From contig CAZIGH010000001.1 of NCBI GenBank assembly GCA_964538625.1, positions 161,686 to 225,685 on the forward strand: a DNA stretch of 64,000 nt, in the 5' to 3' direction. Below the pieces are notes generated by a model. The model did no database searches and was not told where the DNA came from. It saw nothing but the letters and a program-made list of their open reading frames with translations. The stretch is from JAEUHM01 sp964538625 (GTDB taxonomy: Bacteria > Verrucomicrobiota > Verrucomicrobiia > Verrucomicrobiales > Verrucomicrobiaceae). The translations under genes were made by a program, and so were the position numbers. Positions 6,829 through 17,700 of the stretch are shown here, piece after piece. How positions within the stretch are numbered: position 1 is the stretch's first letter; every line of letters begins with the position of its first letter.

Positions 6829-8298
6829 TCAATCATCGCCGGATTCATGATGGGGCTTCTTGGGCGCTTGGGGCGGAAGCAGCTTGTTTCCATCGCGACG
6901 GATGCGCCCGGATGCGGCGGCCTTCTTGGCCCACTTGGAAATCGTTCCCTTGGGTTTGGCCATTTGTTCGGCAATGTCTGCTTGAGTCTCTACGCCATCC
7001 AGAACGAGTTGAATGAATGCTTCATACTCGGATACTTCCGCGGTTTCACACTGAATGCTTACCACTCCATCCTTTGCCGTGGTGAAGTGCCAGAGTAAAT
7101 CCGGCAGCGGTTCGCCAGTGTTTCGGCTGGGCTTGGCGAAGTGGGTTATAAACTTCGCTCCTGACTCTCCTTCCGTCTTAGCGTCTCGTAGCTGGATGAT
7201 CCATGAACAGGCGTCTTCCCGTTTGGTATGGCCTCGCATCACGTCCGCGTTTCGCCCGGCGTGGTGAATCACGATGACGGTGATTTTTCGCCGGCGAAGT
7301 TCCAAAAGCCAGTTGGCTATCGGCTCGTAGGCGTCGCCTTTGTTTTTGTCGATGCCTGATGCCAGTGAACTGAGATTGTCGAGAATGATACAGCGGTAGC
7401 CGCCATCTACTAGCAGGCTGGTGATTCCCTGCCGGTGTTCTTCCTTACCGATGTTCAGACTTGTTCCGTATTCGTTGAACAACAACTCATGGTGCAGATA
7501 GGTCACGTCGCCTTTCTCCAGGCTCATGCCACGCGAACGGTAGCGGGTTAGTTCCAGCGGCATTTCACCATCAACGTAGAGCACTCGAACTTTGTCTTCT
7601 CCGGCATTCCACTTCCCCAAGTTCGCACATTGGGAAAGCGCCATTGGCAAGGCCATAGCGAGCCACGTCTTGCCGACACCACGGGGAGCAAAGACGAAAC
7701 CCAAATCTGCTTCACATGGCCAGTTGGCGAGTAGTCGCTTTCTGGGGGGCAGTTCACGGGTAGCGAGTTCGCTTGCCGACATGAGGGCGTGCTTCAGGTC
7801 TATTCCGCGTTTACCCGCCTTGATGGCGCGGTTCAAACGGGACTGGAGCTGTCCCAGATAATCCATAAGGCTGGAAGGATCACGGGCACCGTCTGACACG
7901 GCATCAAGTGCCGCTTGAAGCGCTGTCCCCGCTTCTCTGCGCTCGTATGCGGTCTGCACTTGTTGAGCGTGCCAGATGGCCATTTCTGCGTTATTTAGCG
8001 CGTGAGTGGTAGCGAGTTCCAGCGCTACCTGTTTAGGATCATCGACAGTTTGTTGCCGTAGCAGTTCCTCCGTCACGGATTCAATCGCGACGGGTATTCT
8101 TTTCCTATGCAGTTGAAGAATGGCATTCCATGCAACCTTCCGTTCGGGTGTGCTGAAGGGTTCGCTGCTGGGAACGATGGCAAGGATGTCAGGCAGAAAC
8201 TTGATGGCTGGGCCGCCTTCGATCATTGCGGCAATCAGTTGTCCCTCGGAATCATCTGCATGAAAAGCCGCGCCCGTATGGTCCTGAGGGGGCTTCAT
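6829..8298 (-). CDS. DnaB/RepA-like replication ATPase of the element
   Basis: A 489-residue putative replicative helicase. Residues about 15-125 resemble the helical DnaB N-terminal domain (SEGQLIAAMIEGGPAIKFLP and the ALELATTHALNNAEM region). Residues about 180-390 form a RecA-like ATPase of the RepA/AAA_25 type: Walker A FAPRGVGKTWLAMAL, VLYVDGEMPLELTRYR, Walker B CIILDNLSSLASG, and VIVIHHAGRNADVMRGHTKR. The last ~60 residues (TQADIAEQMAKPKGTISKWA) look like a winged helix that could bind the adjacent iterons. The start codon overlaps the preceding gene's stop as ATGA, implying translational coupling. It is expected to unwind the element's own origin. Confidence 0.82.
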   Translation of the reverse strand: MKPPQDHTGAAFHADDSEGQLIAAMIEGGPAIKFLPDILAIVPSSEPFSTPERKVAWNAILQLHRKRIPVAIESVTEELLRQQTVDDPKQVALELATTHALNNAEMAIWHAQQVQTAYERREAGTALQAALDAVSDGARDPSSLMDYLGQLQSRLNRAIKAGKRGIDLKHALMSASELATRELPPRKRLLANWPCEADLGFVFAPRGVGKTWLAMALPMALSQCANLGKWNAGEDKVRVLYVDGEMPLELTRYRSRGMSLEKGDVTYLHHELLFNEYGTSLNIGKEEHRQGITSLLVDGGYRCIILDNLSSLASGIDKNKGDAYEPIANWLLELRRRKITVIVIHHAGRNADVMRGHTKREDACSWIIQLRDAKTEGESGAKFITHFAKPSRNTGEPLPDLLWHFTTAKDGVVSIQCETAEVSEYEAFIQLVLDGVETQADIAEQMAKPKGTISKWAKKAAASGRIRRDGNKLLPPQAPKKPHHESGDD

Positions 8299-9332
8299 TG
8301 TGCTGCCCTCCTTTCGGCTTCGTCTGACACGGCAGGCACGCCAGCATACCGAGAGCGAAGCCTGGCAAGCCGTTGGTTCGCACGTTGAGCAAACTTCCGG
8401 CCTGCTTCCGTATTCTGTGAGAGCACAACGGCAAGGCGGTTCTCTACCAGCCCGAGACGCTGGACCGGCGTCAAGGAATGGGACTGGGTGCCGATGATTT
8501 CCATCGTCACGGGTTCACCAAAAGCCATCTCCAAAGCTTCACGGCGCTGATTTCCAATCTCATCCGCCATCGCAGCAGTCGTTCTGAATCCGCCAGCGAT
8601 CATCTCGCCGCCGATTCGGTAAGTTACCGTGACTTCCCCAGCTTGGCGGTTGCGCGTTACATTGCCTAGAAGCTCGCCGATTTCGTCAGTCTCTGCGGCC
8701 TTGTGAATCGCGGCTCTTGCGTCTGTGCCGTAATGAGCCGGGTCTGAATCAATGATTGCCTGAACAGCCTTAGCATCCCATACCGCGACGTGTGCCCCCC
8801 AAGCCTCAACTTCCAGATGAGGAAAGGCCGCTTTGAAGCTTTCGACAAAAAGTGCCTGCTCCTCTTCTGTGAAGAGTCCAGACTCATGATATAATGGCTT
8901 TAGTCCAGAGGCGACAAGGGCCGCTTCTGCAACTGCGGAACGGTCGTAGGCCAAAAGCGCTTCGCGTTGCTCAGTCGGATAGCTTCCAGCTTGGCGAGAA
9001 AGTTCGATGGCACCTTTACCCGTGGCAATGTGGGCCTCGATGGTTTGCCGTTGTTCATGGGTTAAACTTCCGGCCATTTTGTCAGGCGTCAAGCTAAACG
9101 ACCTCCCTGACATCCCCTCCGCCTCACTCTCCACCGCCCGCGCATACTTCGACTCGTTCAACCCAAGCATGTCATCAACAAATGTATCCCAGCCAGCCAA
9201 GTCTTTGCCGTCAGCCCTCGCTTTGTCCATCGCCCGGACGACCCCCACAACGCCACGAACCCACGTCTGGGCGGCTCGCATCTGCGCACGAACGTAGCGG
9301 AATGCACCCTTTGATTTCTTTACTGGGTCCAT
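8295..9332 (-). CDS. Element protein of unknown function (345 aa)
   Basis: I do not recognise this 345-residue soluble protein. It begins with a basic segment (MDPVKKSKGAFRYVRAQMRA) and is helix-rich, with many Ala/Glu/Arg residues and a C-terminal basic stretch (RKFAQRANQRLARLRSRYAG). No catalytic motif, signal peptide or membrane segment is visible. It lies between the excisionase-like gene and the replication ATPase and overlaps the latter by 4 bp, so the two are probably co-translated. A replication accessory or primase-like role would fit the position but is not shown by the sequence. Confidence 0.7.
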   Translation of the reverse strand: MDPVKKSKGAFRYVRAQMRAAQTWVRGVVGVVRAMDKARADGKDLAGWDTFVDDMLGLNESKYARAVESEAEGMSGRSFSLTPDKMAGSLTHEQRQTIEAHIATGKGAIELSRQAGSYPTEQREALLAYDRSAVAEAALVASGLKPLYHESGLFTEEEQALFVESFKAAFPHLEVEAWGAHVAVWDAKAVQAIIDSDPAHYGTDARAAIHKAAETDEIGELLGNVTRNRQAGEVTVTYRIGGEMIAGGFRTTAAMADEIGNQRREALEMAFGEPVTMEIIGTQSHSLTPVQRLGLVENRLAVVLSQNTEAGRKFAQRANQRLARLRSRYAGVPAVSDEAERRAAQ

Positions 9333-9340
9333 TGCGAGTA

Positions 9341-9628
9341 TCAGGCAGATGGATCGCTTCTTTTGGAAGATTGCTTTCGGGCCTTTGCCCGAACGTGAAA
9401 GCGTTCACGCATTGCGGCTTCAACTTCGGTAAGTTCGTAGCGAATGGACTTGCCGATTTTGAAGAAAGGCAGGGTGCCTTTTCTCGTCAGCTCGTCGATG
9501 TATCGCAACGACAGTTTGAGATGTCCGGCGAGTTCTTGGCGGGTGATCTTCGCGCCGGGGGCGGAAGCTTGTAGTATGATGGTGTCGTGGTCCTGCATAA
9601 CGACAGGACAAGAAGCACACGGGAGCAT
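9341..9628 (-). CDS. Excisionase-like helix-turn-helix protein
   Basis: A protein of 95 residues, or 85 if it starts at the internal MQDHD. The core ITRQELAGHLKLSLRYIDEL followed by RKGTLPFFKIGKSIRYELTE is the MerR-like HTH_17/excisionase fold found in plasmid and phage Xis proteins. It would bend DNA at the att arms to favour excision, or act as a small regulator. The C-terminal tail is basic. It ends 8 bp before the unknown gene that starts at 9332 on the same strand, consistent with one transcript running toward the replication gene. Confidence 0.82.
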   Translation of the reverse strand: MLPCASCPVVMQDHDTIILQASAPGAKITRQELAGHLKLSLRYIDELTRKGTLPFFKIGKSIRYELTEVEAAMRERFHVRAKARKQSSKRSDPSA

Positions 9629-9700
9629 GTCGTCGCACGCAACTACCTCCCATATTGGTGGGCCGATTCGTGAGGAATCGGCAGTTGACGCCCGGATTGT

Positions 9701-10405
9701 CTATCTGCGTCCAGTCGCGAGGCGGGAACGAACCTTTGAGTAAAGGTGCTCAAATGCCGGAAAGTCCGGCAGGTGCGGTAGCCTTCCACCACCTGACGTT
9801 AGGCAATGGTGCGCTTCTTTTACCCGTTGCTCTGCTTCTCTGGAATCACAGTTCCAAAGCCCCAAAGGTAGCCAAGCACGAATCATCCAAGCCTCGGCGC
9901 TACGAACGAAATCCTCGGGATTGCTCCGAAACCGCTTTTCGATGTCTCCGAGTGACGAAAAGAGATGCTCTCTTCCGTCACGAATAGCTTGGTTCACGGC
10001 ATAGCTGCAAATCTGAACTGTCTGTTCCCAGCTATTGCCGTCACGTAGCAGTTCCCTGAAACGGAAAGCAAGAATCGGAACGGTGGTATCCTTGCCCGCT
10101 ACATGGGCATCCTTCACAGTTCTTGTGGCCTTCTTGTCCCACGACAAGCGCCCGACTTGGTAAATAGCTTGAACAGCGTCTTGGGATCGCAAGGCGTTCA
10201 GGTATTGAATACGATAGTAGAAGGCACGCTGGGGATCAGTTGTCCACGTGTCCAGATTGTGAACGTCCAATCTTGCTTGGCTTAGTTTCCCTATCAGTCC
10301 GAGGGTTTCCCATGAACTAACCCTATGGAATGACATTACCCTTTCCACGATGGCATTGTCGAGAGCGTCGCACTCTCCATCTGTGAGGTATGGAGCCAAC
10401 GTCAC
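9701..10405 (-). CDS. Element protein of unknown function coupled to the integrase (234 aa)
   Basis: Not recognised. A 234-residue soluble protein rich in aromatic residues and arginine (for example YYRIQYLNALRSQDAVQAIY, and EAWMIRAWLPLGLW). It starts with GTG and overlaps the integrase stop by 4 bp, so translation is probably coupled. No motifs point to a reaction. Possible roles, such as a recombination partner or phage-interference factor, are guesses from position only. Confidence 0.65.
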   Translation of the reverse strand: MTLAPYLTDGECDALDNAIVERVMSFHRVSSWETLGLIGKLSQARLDVHNLDTWTTDPQRAFYYRIQYLNALRSQDAVQAIYQVGRLSWDKKATRTVKDAHVAGKDTTVPILAFRFRELLRDGNSWEQTVQICSYAVNQAIRDGREHLFSSLGDIEKRFRSNPEDFVRSAEAWMIRAWLPLGLWNCDSREAEQRVKEAHHCLTSGGGRLPHLPDFPAFEHLYSKVRSRLATGRR

Positions 10406-11520
10406 GCTGCCCCCTCCATTGGTATCACATTCGCGGGCGCTACCGTATCCGGGCTGATCTTGAAGTAGGATTCAGCTTCCTCGGGGCGAGCGAGTTCGCG
10501 GTAATGCTGGAACAAGACGGTGGTGTTTGTATGACCGAGTTGAAGCGCGGTCTTGGCGGCGTCTTGGTGCAGAGCAAGGTGATAGCTGGCGAAACTATGG
10601 CGGGCGGCGTTGCTGGGCCATGTGTCCATTCCGGCCCCCTTCAATGCAATCTCGAAACGGGTTTTGTGACGCTGTTCACTGAGACGAACGGGGCCGGAAA
10701 ACTGCGCGAAGGGTTGCAGCCATTCCCGAAGGTTAGGCGTCATCGTCACAAGTCGGCGCTGGGCACTCTTTGCATTCTCGGCAGTGACTTCAATAAACCC
10801 GCGCTTGAAGTCGATCTCGCGCCAGTCTAGGCGCTCAATCTCGGCAGTGCGGAGTCCTGCAAAAAGACCGATAGCCACGGCGGGCAGAATATCAGACGGG
10901 CAGGCGGCCAACAGGGAAGCCGTTTGAGCAGGGGTCAGAATGCCGGGGGCCTTCCGTATGACCTTCACCCTTGCAGCGCGGGAAACCGGGTTCTCTTCGC
11001 AATATCCGCGCCCTTTGGCATAGGAGAAGAAGTTGTGCAGCAAGCGCCGATGATTGGCGCGGGTCTGTGGGGCGCATTTGAGCGAGAACAACCACGCGTC
11101 CACGTCCTTGGTAGTGACTTCGACCATAAGGCGTTTGGTATACTTCATGGCGAACGGTTGCAGGCGATACTTGAAGTCCTTCAAATGCGCGGCGCTGACG
11201 TGTTCATTCGTGCGCGTCTCCACAAACTCATCAAAGGCGGAAAGGACGGTCGCGGAGCGTCGGCGGGCGTGCAGGTGATCCGCATAGAAGGTCAAAGCGG
11301 CATCAAGCGAGAAAGCCTTCACGCCACTATCGGCGAAACTCTCCGCCAGTTCCCGCGCCCGGATGACGGCCTTTCGTTCGTCGTCGGAGAAGTCGGCGTG
11401 CTTGCGTCCTTCGTTCAGCAGTTCCACCCGCTTTTCATCCACGAAAGCATCTGCCCCTTCCGGGCCAGTACGGGCAGTGAAGTATTTCTGCTCGTAGTCC
11501 TCTCCCTGCCGAAAGGTCAC
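10402..11520 (-). CDS. Tyrosine-type integrase of the tRNA-Arg element
   Basis: A 372-residue site-specific recombinase. The C-terminal catalytic domain shows the first Arg box (GLFAGLRTAEIERLDWREID), a lysine-bearing strand (VTAENAKSAQRRLV), the NAARHSFASYH box, LGHTNT, and the nucleophile region FQHYRELA. The usual His of the HxxR box is Asn, as in some integrases. The middle region (about 60-170) is a SAM-like core-binding domain. The start is a GTG at 11518-11520. Upstream codons in the same frame also read like an integrase N-terminus but are separated by a TAG. The gene lies about 150 bp from the right att core. Confidence 0.93.
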   Translation of the reverse strand: MTFRQGEDYEQKYFTARTGPEGADAFVDEKRVELLNEGRKHADFSDDERKAVIRARELAESFADSGVKAFSLDAALTFYADHLHARRRSATVLSAFDEFVETRTNEHVSAAHLKDFKYRLQPFAMKYTKRLMVEVTTKDVDAWLFSLKCAPQTRANHRRLLHNFFSYAKGRGYCEENPVSRAARVKVIRKAPGILTPAQTASLLAACPSDILPAVAIGLFAGLRTAEIERLDWREIDFKRGFIEVTAENAKSAQRRLVTMTPNLREWLQPFAQFSGPVRLSEQRHKTRFEIALKGAGMDTWPSNAARHSFASYHLALHQDAAKTALQLGHTNTTVLFQHYRELARPEEAESYFKISPDTVAPANVIPMEGAA

Positions 11521-11618
11521 ACGCTACTTGTAGCGGGGGTGTTTGCACTTCTTCAGGGTCACTAGTTGGCGCTTCAAGATGGCACGATGATGCACCGCAT
11601 TGCATCAAATGTCACCAG

Positions 11619-11641
11619 AAAACCATTACAAAACCATTACA
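11619..11641 (+). repeat. Right integrase arm-type repeat
   Basis: A tandem pair of AAAACCATTACA matching the left copy at 5901-5923 in 22 of 23 positions and in the same direction. It lies 34 bp from the right att core. Confidence 0.65.
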
Positions 11642-11675
11642 TCGTGATCGAAGTATTGATATTGCTTGAATGCTT

Positions 11676-11722
11676 GTGGTCTCCGAAGCCGCAGGTTCAG
11701 GTTCGATTCCTGACGGGTGCAG
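11676..11722 (+). repeat. Right att core: duplicated 3' end of tRNA-Arg
   Basis: Identical to 5747-5793 over 47 bp. It lacks the tRNA acceptor 5' strand and D-arm, so it is not a functional tRNA. It ends 3 bp before the stop codon of the TPR gene, showing that tRNA-Arg lay directly next to that gene before insertion. Confidence 0.93.
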
Positions 11723-11725
11723 CGC

Positions 11726-14700
11726 TCAGGGCGCGGGCTGTTTGGCGAGGAAGAGGACCTCTTTTTCCAGCCCTGCGGGCAGGTGGTATTTGACCATTTC
11801 TCGACCCAACTGCTCGGTGCGGCCCCATGTCCGGTAAAGTTCTACGATGAGCGGAGCCGCCTTGGGGATAAAGCCGTGGTAGGTGCGCACCAGCTCTTTC
11901 TCCGCCGCCTCGAACTTCCGCTGCCGAATGAGAAAGCGAATGTGCTCCTGCAACAGGTCCGCCCCGGGGACAAAAGCTTGGCTCACGCGGTCAATCGCCA
12001 CCTGGAAGATCTCGGCGCTGAAGTCAGCACGTCCCACCGTTTCGAAAGCTTTCGCCCAAGCCGTTGTGTCTCTGCCGCCGGGCACGGGCTGGCGTATCAC
12101 TTCGTCAAACAGGGCTTGCACGTCCGCCTCACTGCCACGCGCCGCAGCCGCTTCCACGCTCAGTGGTGGCAGGCGGGTCCCTAGCCCGGAAGGCGTATCA
12201 CGCAGAGCCTCGCACACCGCCCAGGCCCAGTCACCCCTCTTGCCACTCAGGAACACGCGGGCGGTGAGCGTCATGCAGATGCGGTCCGCTGATGCGGCCC
12301 TTTTCCAGGCGGTGTGGTAGGCGGTCGGCAGTTCCTGACCGCTGGAATGAACGAGGAACGGTGCCAGAGCCAGTCCTGCTAGAGGAACGTCCGGACCACT
12401 CTGCAGCTCTGCCTTCAGCAGCGGTAGCCAAGCCGCAGCATGAACGGTGCGCGCTTGCTTTGACAGCCACTCCAGCATGACCTGAAGGGCCGACTCGTCT
12501 CTGGCTCGGGTGCGGAAGAGTGCGGCGATGTGTGGCCGGTGTGTCGTCGGGTCCCAGGTGGGTTCGGACGAGAGCAGGCGCAGGAGTTCCAGCCGAAGCC
12601 GAAAGCGCTCCTCTCCTCCTTTGGCGCTGCGTTCGGCCTGGGTGACAAAACTCAGCGCTTCAGACCGGCGTTCGTGCTTCTCCAGCAGTCCGCTCAGAGT
12701 GAGCATGAGCGGCATCGAGCTGCGATCCACCGCCACGGACTTGATGGAGAGAAAGTCATCCCACTTCCCAAGCTGGGCCGCCAGCCGGGCGCGGACTTCC
12801 AGTAAATGTATGAGGCGCTCCTCCAGCAGGGGTTTGACTTTGACCTCGGACGTGATGGCGTAGGCGCGTTCCTTGGTTCCCAGTGCTTCATGTAGCAGGG
12901 CGCGGTGCAGAGCGCACTCCACGTCCGGCGGTAACGGCTGAGTGGGCGTGCCATTGATCCACGCCTGGTGCAGGCGCTCCCAGACCACGAGCGCACCCGG
13001 TTTGTCACCGCGCTTTTCCAGCAGCAGTGCCAGCTCCCGCAGATACGGTACCTCCGGCGGGATGCGCCCCGGCAGGACGCGGCTGAACTCCCCTGGTTTC
13101 CAACCCAGCTCACGCAGACGCTCCGCATCGTGCTCCAGCGCCAGAAAGTGTGCGTGCTTCTCCCGCAGCGTTTCATCTCCTATGCCCTGGGGCTTGTAAA
13201 CCGGGTCTTTGCCAAAGAGGCTCTCCACATACTCCCGTGCCGGCTTTGGCTCCCAGGACTGCTCGCAGACGCGGATGAAATACTCCGCGTAGGCATTGTT
13301 GGTGGGAGCGCGCGCGGGCAGGCCTTGATAAATGTCGATGCACTCTCGCAGCATACCGTTCACCTCCAGCTCGCGGCCCAGCTCGCTCAGCGTCTCCACC
13401 GCATCTTCCTCCCGCATGTCCACAGCGGCCAGATGCTCGCGGATGAGTCTCCGCCGTGTGGGAAAGTCTGCCTGTCTCAGCTTGCGGATGAGCCGTGCCG
13501 AGCGCCACTGGCCGAAGGTATCTCCCACACGCGGCCCCAGCTGCACGCCGCCTAGTTTCTCTTGCAGCATCTCATCCGCATCAGCCATCAGCCCACCCAG
13601 GCCCTGCTGGGAAAGAATGCCGGATAGCAGGCGCACGTCCTCCCAGTAGCTGCGAAGGTGTCCGGTGTCCGGCGCTGCGAAGGGGTCGTGCGGCATGACT
13701 CCGCTGCCTGCCGCCGAAAGCACCCGGTTTCCGAAGACGCTGCCGGCGAGCAGGTTCGTCATCTTCTCCGTGGCGGGCAGGCGTGCCCCGGCCAGAGCTG
13801 CCAGCGCGGCCTTGCGCATGTCATTGAGGGAGGAGGGCGCACAGGCGGCCAGCCGCTCCTGAGCCTCCTGAAGCACTGCCTCGCGCTCTTGGGCGGTGGG
13901 TGCCAGCCGGTGCAGCGTCACCACACCCAGCAAAAAGGTATCCTCAGCATGAAGGGTGGCCTGGCCGGTGACCAGTGGACCGCGCAGTACATCGTAGAGG
14001 TAGCGCCGCTGGCGTGGCCAGTCCTCTGCGTTCTGGGCAAAGTTTGACAGCACGAAGGAGTAGTAACCATGCAGCTCCGGCGTGCGGTCACGCAGGCACT
14101 CCCCCAGCACCATCGCCTGTTCGTAAGACTCCGTGTCTTGCAGCCGCCGCAGCAGGGAGATCAGCGTAGAGGTGCGGAGCAGGTGACTGCGCCCGGCCAC
14201 CTTTAGTTCGCTGCTCTCAAAGGTATAGCCGTCCGTGTCTGCGAGTGTTTCCAGCACCAGCTGAACAAGCGCCACGTTTTCCGCCCGCAGGTCTGTGCCG
14301 ACTGGCTCGTTCTCCAGCCACCTCAGCATGGCATTCATCCCCCGGGACTTGACCAGCAGCCAGACTTTGGTGAACCGCAGGTCCAGCGCCTTCGCCTCGC
14401 CTAGGCTGGCCAGAAGCAGCTCGTGAAAAGGCTCACCTGCACCGGAGTAATACAGCGCCCATAACCGCTCGATGACTGGCACTTCGCTCTCTGCCTGCCA
14501 CTGCTCATTCCACTCCTTCAGCAGCTCGCCGCCACGTTTTCGGTAAAGACGTGCCAGTTCTTCTATGCCCCGCAGCCGCACCAGTGACACATCATCCGGA
14601 AGCTCTGCAAACTCCGGCCTTGGGTGCGTGAGGAAGGTGCGCAACCGCTTTACATCATCCTCTTTCAAAAGCCGTGTCTCGCCTAAAACCCCGGCCAGCT

Positions 14701-17700
14701 CAGCCAGCGGGTTTCTCCCGTCTGCCGGACGCTCGTCCACTAGAGGAAAGGGCCAGCGCTCCGGTGGCAGCGAGCGCAGAGAGTTCCGTGCCTGGGTTCG
14801 GGCCAGCAGGTCCTTGAGGTGTAGCGTGGCGGCATCTTCATCTGCGAGCACCAGGCACTTCAGTGCCAGCCTCAGCGAGCTGCGGGCGTCCCAGGACTTC
14901 ACTTTCTGAATCTGCTCATACACCCTGCGCTCCGCCTCATCCTGCCCCGTCTCCCGGTAGTGCCGCGCTAGGTCTTCCAAGGCCGCAGCATCCTGTGAGA
15001 AGCGGCTCTCCAGTCTGCGCCGCACTTTGTCTGCCTCGGCAATCTGAAAAGCCGCCTCCAGCATCTGCACCAGCCGTCGGGATTCCGCAGCCACCTCTGC
15101 GGAAGCTGCGGATGCCACGATTTGCTTCTGGAAATAAATGGCCGCCTTGCTGTCGGAGGAGCGCAGGGCCGAGTCACGCAACTGTTCCAGCGAGAACGGT
15201 GTGTCTGGAGAGGTGTAGTAGGCCTGCCGCATGGCTGTGAAGGCCTTTTGTGCCTCACCGCGCCTCTCGTACACTGCGGCAAGTGCCTCCTGGTAAAAGC
15301 CATCAAAGGGATGCCGCCGCGAGCGCTCAAGCAGCCGAGTCTCCAGCATCTTGAGCCGGTCCTCCAGCACGTGTTCTGCCAGCTCGCCGCCGCGCGCGTC
15401 CGAGAAGGTGAAGCGATCCACGAACCGCTTGAAGTGCTCCCGCCGTCTCTTCACATCCGCCTCTGCCTCCAGTAGGGCTAGGTGGTTCTCCACGTAGTCT
15501 GACATGCGATTGCCGCGCAAGAGGAGCTCCGCATAGCGCTCCCGCAGCGGCACTACGGCGCTGCCACGCGCTCGCTCCACCACTGGCTTCCACAGTTCTA
15601 TGGCCTCTTGGAGCTTACCGTTGACTACGTAACACTGGGATAGCGCGGAGAGTACCGGTTCAGAGTCCGGACGCTCTCGAAGTGCCTGTTTAAGATAACC
15701 AATGGCCCGGTCCGGCATGGCTCCCGGCAGCGGGTAGCGCAGGGCGATCTCTGCCAACCGCAGTAGATACTGCACACGATTTCCCGGATCCTCCTTCGCC
15801 AGCCAGGTCAGCAGACGCGTAGCGAAAAAGGGATTCTCCTCCGCCAGAGCGATGTCCAGCAGGAAACGCTGCAAGGTCACATCCGGCGGTGAGCTAGGTC
15901 CCGGGATGAGCAGCTTCCGTAGCAGCGCATACAAAGCGGCCTTCTTTTCCGTCTGGTGTGCCCACCAGATGCCCCGCAGCAGCTCGGCCTCACTCGCAGC
16001 CTCCCGGCTGGCAGTCTGGATGACCTGCTCTGCATATTGAGCCGCGCGCTCGGAGATCTTGCCCGTCTCCGGTGCCGCAGGCTCATCCGAGCCAAAGCCT
16101 TCACCCGTCAGGAATCCTGGCAGACGAAACTCGTCCGAGTTCACCTCTGGTTTCGCGTTCAACTTTTCCGGTCGTGCGCCCATGAGCAGAGAGAAGAGGC
16201 GCTCATCAATGTCGGTACGTTCCTCGGACGTGGTGGCTTTTTTCACAGCAGCTTCCAGGCTTCCGATCACGTCCGCCTCATCTCCGCTTTCGAGCAGGTA
16301 ATCCGCCAGCTTCACGAGCTGACCACTGTCCCCGCCTCCGAGCTTTGCCGCCTCTCGCTGAAACGTCAGGGCCGTCTCTGAAGCGCCGCCAGCCGAGAGA
16401 AAGGCAGCCGCGTCTCCGAAACGTCTGGACTGCTCTGCGGCAGAGGCTCCGCGACGTGCGAAAGCCTCAAGCACCTCTGCCGCCTTCTCCAGTTCACTGC
16501 GCGAACGATAATAGGCCGCCAGTTCAAACACCGGCTCTGGCTTGGAAACCTCCCGCGTGATCCGCGCCTTCAAGATCTGCTCCACGAGAGGATCCAAGCT
16601 CCGCTGCTGGGCGAACTGGAAGATCTGCTTCTCCAGTTCCAAATCCAGCGGCTGAGCCACCAGCAGCTCCTGAAGCCGGTCCATGCACTGCTCACGCAGA
16701 TTTTGTCTCAGGTCCGCCTCGGCTCGCAGCAGCACCAGGGCGGGCAGTGTCACTGCGCTCTGTCTGAGACGCTCGTCCAGCATCCTGGCCGCCTCCGCCG
16801 CGCCCTCATGATCCAGCAGTGTGCGCACTAGCTCCAGCCGATACTGCTCCGTCTCCTGTGCCATGCCCACCAGCTTGCGCAGCCAGGCAAGTTGTTCATC
16901 GGGCTCCGCTGTCAGCGCATAGAAGCGGCTCATGTCATAGAGTGCTTGCTCCGTCGGCGGAGATTTCAGAGCCGCAGCGGCAAGCTGGTTCCTCATTTCC
17001 TCCAGCGTGCCAAATCTCTCATGCAAACGCACTCGTCGCTGTAAAAGCTGGAGATAGCGTGCATCTCGAAAGTCCAGCAGCGCCAGCGCCTTCTGAAGAG
17101 CCTCATCGGCCTTCGCAGATTGATCAGCGTGTTCGTAGATGCGAGAGAGATCCACCAGGGCCTCCAGCCTCTTCGCTGCGTCCTGCTCAAGCGCGAGTTT
17201 CTCAAGCGGTGTCGCCGCGCGTTCCGGATACCCCGCTCGCAGCAAGTGCTCGGCCACCGTTCGCACCAGTATCACCTCATCTGGGGCCAATTTCAGTGCG
17301 GACTCCCATGCACCTGCGGCCTCATCCGGCTTGCCGGAAACAAGGAGGAGATCGCCAAGTTGCATCCAAGTTGCTGGTTTGGAGGAATCATTGTCTGGCA
17401 GCGCCTTCAGCAGCATCGTCAGCGTGTTCGCTGCCGCCGGCGTATCTCCCATCTCCAGTGCCAGCGCACTTCGAGCACGCAGCGTCGGTATGTCACCAGG
17501 GTGCTGTTGCAGAATCGCCTCGTAAAGCTTCGCCGCGCCCTTGGCATCCCCGCTTCGCCGCACCAAGTGCGCCTCCACCAGCCGCACGCTGGGGTGTGCT
17601 GACGCCGCAGCCTGCGCTTTGATATTCTCCAAGAGCAGCGCCGTCGCGTCCCGCTTCTGATACAGATCCCAAAGCAGGTCCACCACCCGGCCATACTCCG

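Larger units (their letters stand above)
5747..11722. mobile_element. tRNA-Arg-integrated satellite-like element, about 5.98 kb
   Basis: The element is bounded by identical 47-bp tRNA-Arg repeats. All confident genes lie on the minus strand: integrase (10402-11520), unknown (9701-10405), excisionase-like HTH (9341-9628), unknown (8295-9332), DnaB/RepA-like ATPase (6829-8298), an iteron array (6646-6823), and a protein with a possible small-terminase-like C-terminus (6063-6614). Integrase arm-type repeats lie just inside both ends. No capsid, portal, tail, lysis or conjugation gene is seen. Integration, replication and a putative packaging function without virion genes resemble phage-inducible islands; an integrated plasmid is the main alternative. 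Confidence 0.85.

Noticed and set aside
5747..11722. Complete prophage
   Set aside because: No capsid, portal, large terminase, tail or lysis gene in under 6 kb.
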